A stretch of 25,236 nucleotides of DNA from a virus. The translations under genes were made by a program, and so were the position numbers. Location of the stretch: the IMG/VR virus record IMGVR_UViG_3300023087_000088, positions 1 through 25,236 of that record; one strand, 5' to 3'. The notes under the pieces are model-generated. The model did not search any database and was not told the origin of the DNA. It worked only from the letters and a program-made list of their open reading frames with translations. Below, one piece after another: positions 22,428-25,236 of this stretch. Each line of letters opens with the position of its first letter. The stretch's first letter is position 1.

Positions 22428-23068
22428 CCATATTTTTTTATGCTAAATTGATTCAAAACTTTTTCTTGTTTTCCTATTAAACTTTCTAACGATTCCCAAA
22501 CTCCAAAAGGAGTTTCTGCATTAATAATGTTCAAAGAGTTGTTAGTGTTATGTTTATTAGGTATGTCAACAATTAAGTTATCTTTATAATAAATTTTTAT
22601 TGTGCCGTGCATATTGGATACGTGTTTTTGAAAAACTACATTAACAAACTTTTTCCAGCTGTTATCCTCCTCATGCCAATCATCGGTTACAGGTGTATAG
22701 GATTGACTATGATATCTAAGTACGAACTTAGTTTTCAGTTGCTGTGTAGGATTTAATAAAAATTCTGGAGGACAATGTTCGTCGTGTGCAATTATACAGT
22801 CTACAGTTTGATTTTGCATGTGGCCATAAATTAACCGCTGATTGCCAGGATTAACAAACAAGGACTGTGTATGTGGTATACTTTCAAAATAAGTACATGA
22901 AACTGGTACTTTAATTTTCGAACTGTAATGTAAAGCTACAAATACTTTAGCAGGATAGGACCAATCCTTATTAGAAGAATACCATTTAGAATATCTGTCT
23001 TCTAAATATTCTTTTATAAGTTTATGTGATGTATCAATTTGTCCGGTTTGTACAAATAGTTTAGCCAA
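22424..23068 (-). CDS. Unknown protein downstream of gp13
   Basis: A 214-aa protein I do not recognise. It is mixed alpha/beta, with many His, Tyr and Trp (IIAHDEHCPPEFLLNP, FVLRYHSQSYTPVTDDW). There is no signal peptide, membrane segment or known motif. Its ATG lies 8 bases inside the end of gp13 (ATGGCTAA), so it is made with gp13 from the late box at 23835. The last codons overlap the -35 of the kinase promoter. The composition (Lys and Asn rich, AT-rich codons) resembles the glycan-cassette genes more than the neighbouring neck genes, which may point to separate acquisition; this is an impression only. Confidence 0.6.
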   Translation of the reverse strand: MAKLFVQTGQIDTSHKLIKEYLEDRYSKWYSSNKDWSYPAKVFVALHYSSKIKVPVSCTYFESIPHTQSLFVNPGNQRLIYGHMQNQTVDCIIAHDEHCPPEFLLNPTQQLKTKFVLRYHSQSYTPVTDDWHEEDNSWKKFVNVVFQKHVSNMHGTIKIYYKDNLIVDIPNKHNTNNSLNIINAETPFGVWESLESLIGKQEKVLNQFSIKKYG

Positions 23069-23819
23069 TGGTAAATCCGTAACCTACGCCGCCTGGCACA
23101 TTCATAGAAATGTCTACTTCTAATTTTTCCATTTCTGCTTGTGCTTCTGCTTTTAGTGCATCGCCGTTGAGGGCTGATCCACCTTGTGGTCCTGCGATAG
23201 TTGCGAATTTAGATCTTGCCTCGCCTAACATATACTTGCATTTAGCCAATGCATAGTCTTTAATCCATTGTTTGGCAAGATAGTCATCAAACAACTGAGA
23301 GTCAGGACGATAATTGTAAACATATAAAAGCAGTTCTTCTTCTGCTCTTGGACGTTGTAATATTGTTAGTTTTTTAGTAGTAGTATTCCAGTTAAATTCA
23401 ATAAATGAACCAAACATGCGTCCTACTAGTTCTTGATAACTTGCAAACGCATTATAAGTTGCAAGTCCGCCCATGTTTGAACTTGACAGCAAATATGTAT
23501 TAGTGTATGCCATATTAAATGGTTCAAACACAGTGCCGCCATCGCCGCCGCCTGTGCGTGATCCAATTGAGCGTCTAAAAATCTTTCTTACTTCGATAAC
23601 TTCATTTGGCAAAATATATTCATTTTGGTCAATAATAGTTGGCATAAACAAATAACTTTCTTCAACAGAGTTATCTGATCTTTGACGGAACTTGTTTAGT
23701 GCATTATCGATAGCAGTTTCATAGTGTATTGGATCTAATTCAACATCAACCATGCCGCCGCCGAGCATTGCGTAGATGTAATCTGTTATTTCTTTTTTCT
23801 GTGTTTGTAAGTCAGCCAT
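23061..23819 (-). CDS. 13: Neck protein gp13
   Basis: A 252-aa protein matching gp13 of marine T4-like phages (T4 gp13: 309 aa). The start (ITDYIYAMLGGGMVDVELDP), then ETAIDNALNKFRQRSDNSVE followed by ESYLF, and the C-terminal QWIKDYALAKCKYMLGEARS are typical. With gp14 it closes the filled head and forms the neck where the tail attaches. The late box at 23835-23842 lies 15 bases upstream of the ATG with GGAG between. It is transcribed away from gp14, unlike T4, where 13 and 14 lie in the same direction. The 214-aa gene overlaps its end. Confidence 0.88.
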   Translation of the reverse strand: MADLQTQKKEITDYIYAMLGGGMVDVELDPIHYETAIDNALNKFRQRSDNSVEESYLFMPTIIDQNEYILPNEVIEVRKIFRRSIGSRTGGGDGGTVFEPFNMAYTNTYLLSSSNMGGLATYNAFASYQELVGRMFGSFIEFNWNTTTKKLTILQRPRAEEELLLYVYNYRPDSQLFDDYLAKQWIKDYALAKCKYMLGEARSKFATIAGPQGGSALNGDALKAEAQAEMEKLEVDISMNVPGGVGYGFTIG

Positions 23820-23834
23820 ATGAAGTCTCCATAG

Positions 23835-23842
23835 TATTTATC
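23835..23842 (-). promoter_or_regulatory. T4-type late promoter box GATAAATA (gp13)
   Basis: GATAAATAC on the minus strand, 15 bases before the gp13 ATG, with GGAG in the leader. It is separated by only 5 bases from the plus-strand box for gp14. Confidence 0.75.
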
Positions 23843-23847
23843 ATACG

Positions 23848-23855
23848 AATAAATA
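23848..23855 (+). promoter_or_regulatory. T4-type late promoter box AATAAATA (gp14)
   Basis: AATAAATAC on the plus strand, 8 bases before the gp14 ATG, without a Shine-Dalgarno. The predicted leader is about three bases. With the gp13 box it forms an inverted repeat, TATTTAT and ATAAATA. Confidence 0.7.
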
Positions 23856-23863
23856 CATGTGTT

Positions 23864-24994
23864 ATGCCGAGAATAAGTTTATATAAACCAGAAAAAGGAA
23901 ATGACTATAATTTCCTAGACAAGCAGATAACCGAGATGTTTACTGTAGGAGGTACAGATGTATTTCTACACAAGTATCTTGGTCCTACCAATCCAAGTGA
24001 TGCAGATGCTACTGCCGCTACGCCTCAGTATGATGCTGTTAAAGAAACAAACATTCAGGACATGCTATTTTTAGAAAATAGAGATAGAAAATATGATCCT
24101 GACATTTATCAAATTAGAGGCATCTATAATGTACAAGATATAGATTTTGATCTTAGTCAATTTGGTTTATTTTTACAAAATGATACACTGTTTATGACAG
24201 TTCCTATCAATTATACTGTAAAAACAATCGGTAGAAAAATTATGCCAGGCGATGTAATTGAATTGCCACACCTTGTAGACGAACATGCACTTAATGATTA
24301 TAGTGTAGCACTTAAAAGATTTTATGTAGTCGAAGATGTAAACAGAGCCGCAGAAGGTTTCAGTCAAACATGGTGGCCGCATCTTTATAGATTAAAATTA
24401 AAACAAATAGTAGACTCGCAAGAATTTAAAGATATTTTAGACTTGCCGGCAGAAGAAGGAAGCAGTCAAACATTGCGTGATGTGCTTTCAACATACGAAC
24501 AAGAAATGCAAATTAATGATGCTGTTCTCGATCAAGCAGAAGCAGATGCTCCTAAGAGTGGATACGACACATCACACTACTTTACATTACAAGTAGACGA
24601 CAATGGCAAAACCGAGCTTGTAGATACAGATGCAGACGGTGTTGGTGATACAATGGCACCACCAGAAAGGACTGGTTATAGTGGTTACTTGTTAGGTGAT
24701 GGTATACCTCCAAATGGAAATGCGTTTGGACATGGAATAACATTTCCTACTCAAAATGAAGAAGGTGATTATTTCTTAAGGACAGATTTTATGCCAAATA
24801 GATTGTTTAGATACAACGGTGAAAGTTGGATTAAGATGGAAGATAGTGTGCGTCATACGTTATCTAACACTAATACAAGAAGCAACTTGAAAGGTACATT
24901 TATTAATAACACAAACTCTAGCGACATTGGCGGAGACACTGTTGAAGAAAGACAGAGCTTATCAGATGCATTGAAACCTAAGGCGGATAACTAA
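23864..24994 (+). CDS. 14: Neck protein gp14
   Basis: A 376-aa gp14-type neck protein, longer than T4 gp14 (256 aa). Recognisable parts are NDYNFLDKQITEMFTVGGTD with VFLHKYLGP after it, DIDFDLSQFGLFLQNDTLFM, and TWWPHLYRLKLKQIVDSQEF followed by KDIL. Near residues 301-326 a module GDYFLRTDFMPNRLFRYNGE plus SWIKMED has the same form as the sheath insertion modules. The end contains RSNLKGTFINNTN. The ATG at 23864 is used because the late box ends at 23855 and the conserved MPRISLYKP start is here; an in-frame ATG at 23729 lies inside gp13. The gene is followed, overlapping by one base, by another structural gene. Confidence 0.85.
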   Translation: MPRISLYKPEKGNDYNFLDKQITEMFTVGGTDVFLHKYLGPTNPSDADATAATPQYDAVKETNIQDMLFLENRDRKYDPDIYQIRGIYNVQDIDFDLSQFGLFLQNDTLFMTVPINYTVKTIGRKIMPGDVIELPHLVDEHALNDYSVALKRFYVVEDVNRAAEGFSQTWWPHLYRLKLKQIVDSQEFKDILDLPAEEGSSQTLRDVLSTYEQEMQINDAVLDQAEADAPKSGYDTSHYFTLQVDDNGKTELVDTDADGVGDTMAPPERTGYSGYLLGDGIPPNGNAFGHGITFPTQNEEGDYFLRTDFMPNRLFRYNGESWIKMEDSVRHTLSNTNTRSNLKGTFINNTNSSDIGGDTVEERQSLSDALKPKADN

Positions 24995-25236
24995 TGCAAC
25001 ACTTTTACGACGGACAAATTAGACGCTACATTACTCAAGTTATTCGGTTAATGAGTAACTTCTCTTACAAAGACGGTGATGGTGATTTAAAACAAGTTCC
25101 AGTAATGTATGGCGACATGACTCGACAAGTTGCTAATATTATTCGTGACAACTCGGAAAACAAAATACCAAGTGCTCCTAGAATATCTGTGTTCATTACA
25201 GGACTAGAAATGGATAGAAGTAGAACAAGTGATGCT
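24994..25236 (+). CDS. Virion structural protein, N-terminal part (runs off the window)
   Basis: The first 81 codons of a gene that continues beyond the window. Its ATG overlaps the gp14 stop by one base (TAATG). The start reads MQHFYDGQIRRYITQVIRLM and continues SNFSYKDGDGDLKQVPVMYG, DMTRQVANIIRDNSENKIPS and APRISVFITGLEMDRSRTSD. I recognise this as a conserved structural protein in marine T4-like phages, usually found near the neck genes; its position in the particle is not known to me. Expressed from the gp14 late promoter. Confidence 0.7.
   Translation, partial: MQHFYDGQIRRYITQVIRLMSNFSYKDGDGDLKQVPVMYGDMTRQVANIIRDNSENKIPSAPRISVFITGLEMDRSRTSDA

Noticed and set aside
23729-23863. Upstream extension of gp14
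   Set aside because: It runs antisense through the start of gp13 and crosses the late box; the conserved start is at 23864.
1-25236. tRNA genes, IS elements, integrase or attachment sites
   Set aside because: No cloverleaf, transposase or integrase motif was seen on either strand by reading; the gaps are too short to hold them.

Overview
The window is a 25 kb AT-rich piece of a T4-like tailed phage (myovirus). It most resembles the marine lineage infecting cyanobacteria or SAR11-type alphaproteobacteria. The diagnostic genes are recognised from their translated sequence: uvsY, uvsX, gene 32 (ssDNA-binding protein), terminase subunits gp17 and gp16, head-completion gp4, tail tube gp19, tail sheath gp18, neck proteins gp13 and gp14, and a T4 gp1-like deoxynucleotide kinase. 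T4-type late promoter boxes (NNTAAATA, usually followed by C) stand in front of most structural genes. No host chromosomal genes, tRNA genes, CRISPR or IS elements were seen. The host cannot be named from this window. Almost everything is on the minus strand; four genes are on the plus strand.

Layout. (1) 5-5751: a surface-glycan cassette with two glycosyltransferases, a cytidylyltransferase fused to a mannose-6-phosphate-isomerase-like cupin, two small SAM methyltransferases, a KpsS/KpsC-like capsule transferase, a pyruvyl-transferase-like protein and an FkbM methyltransferase. (2) 5738-8522: recombination and replication genes uvsY, a small acidic protein, uvsX and gene 32. (3) 8646-17324: a 791-aa repeat-rich membrane-anchored protein, gp17, a 2OG-Fe(II) oxygenase-like protein, two structural-type proteins, gp16, gp4, a small conserved protein and a tube-fold baseplate/tube protein. 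(4) 17411-21361: gp19 and a very long gp18. (5) 21484-23068: an HNH-like gene on the plus strand, the kinase and an unknown gene. (6) 23061-25236: gp13 and, divergently, gp14 followed by a truncated structural gene.

Transcription can largely be read from the DNA. Thirteen late boxes were located, plus two sigma70-type promoters, one for gene 32 and one for the kinase (exact TTGACA-17-TATAAT). There are four convincing hairpin-plus-T-run terminators. The late units are short, one to three genes, often joined by TAATG or GTGA overlaps. The glycan genes appear split in time: FkbM and one glycosyltransferase lie downstream of the gene 32/uvsX early unit, and the rest follow late boxes.

The two observations most worth attention are these. 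Six late boxes lie only 4-5 bases before an ATG that lacks a Shine-Dalgarno sequence, and two more lie 8 bases before one, predicting leaderless or nearly leaderless late mRNAs. The boxes placed 15 or more bases upstream all serve genes with a Shine-Dalgarno sequence. Second, the gene 32 leader can fold as an H-type pseudoknot whose second stem covers the ribosome binding site, a plausible counterpart of T4 gene 32 autoregulation. All functional calls are from reading motifs, without database searches.
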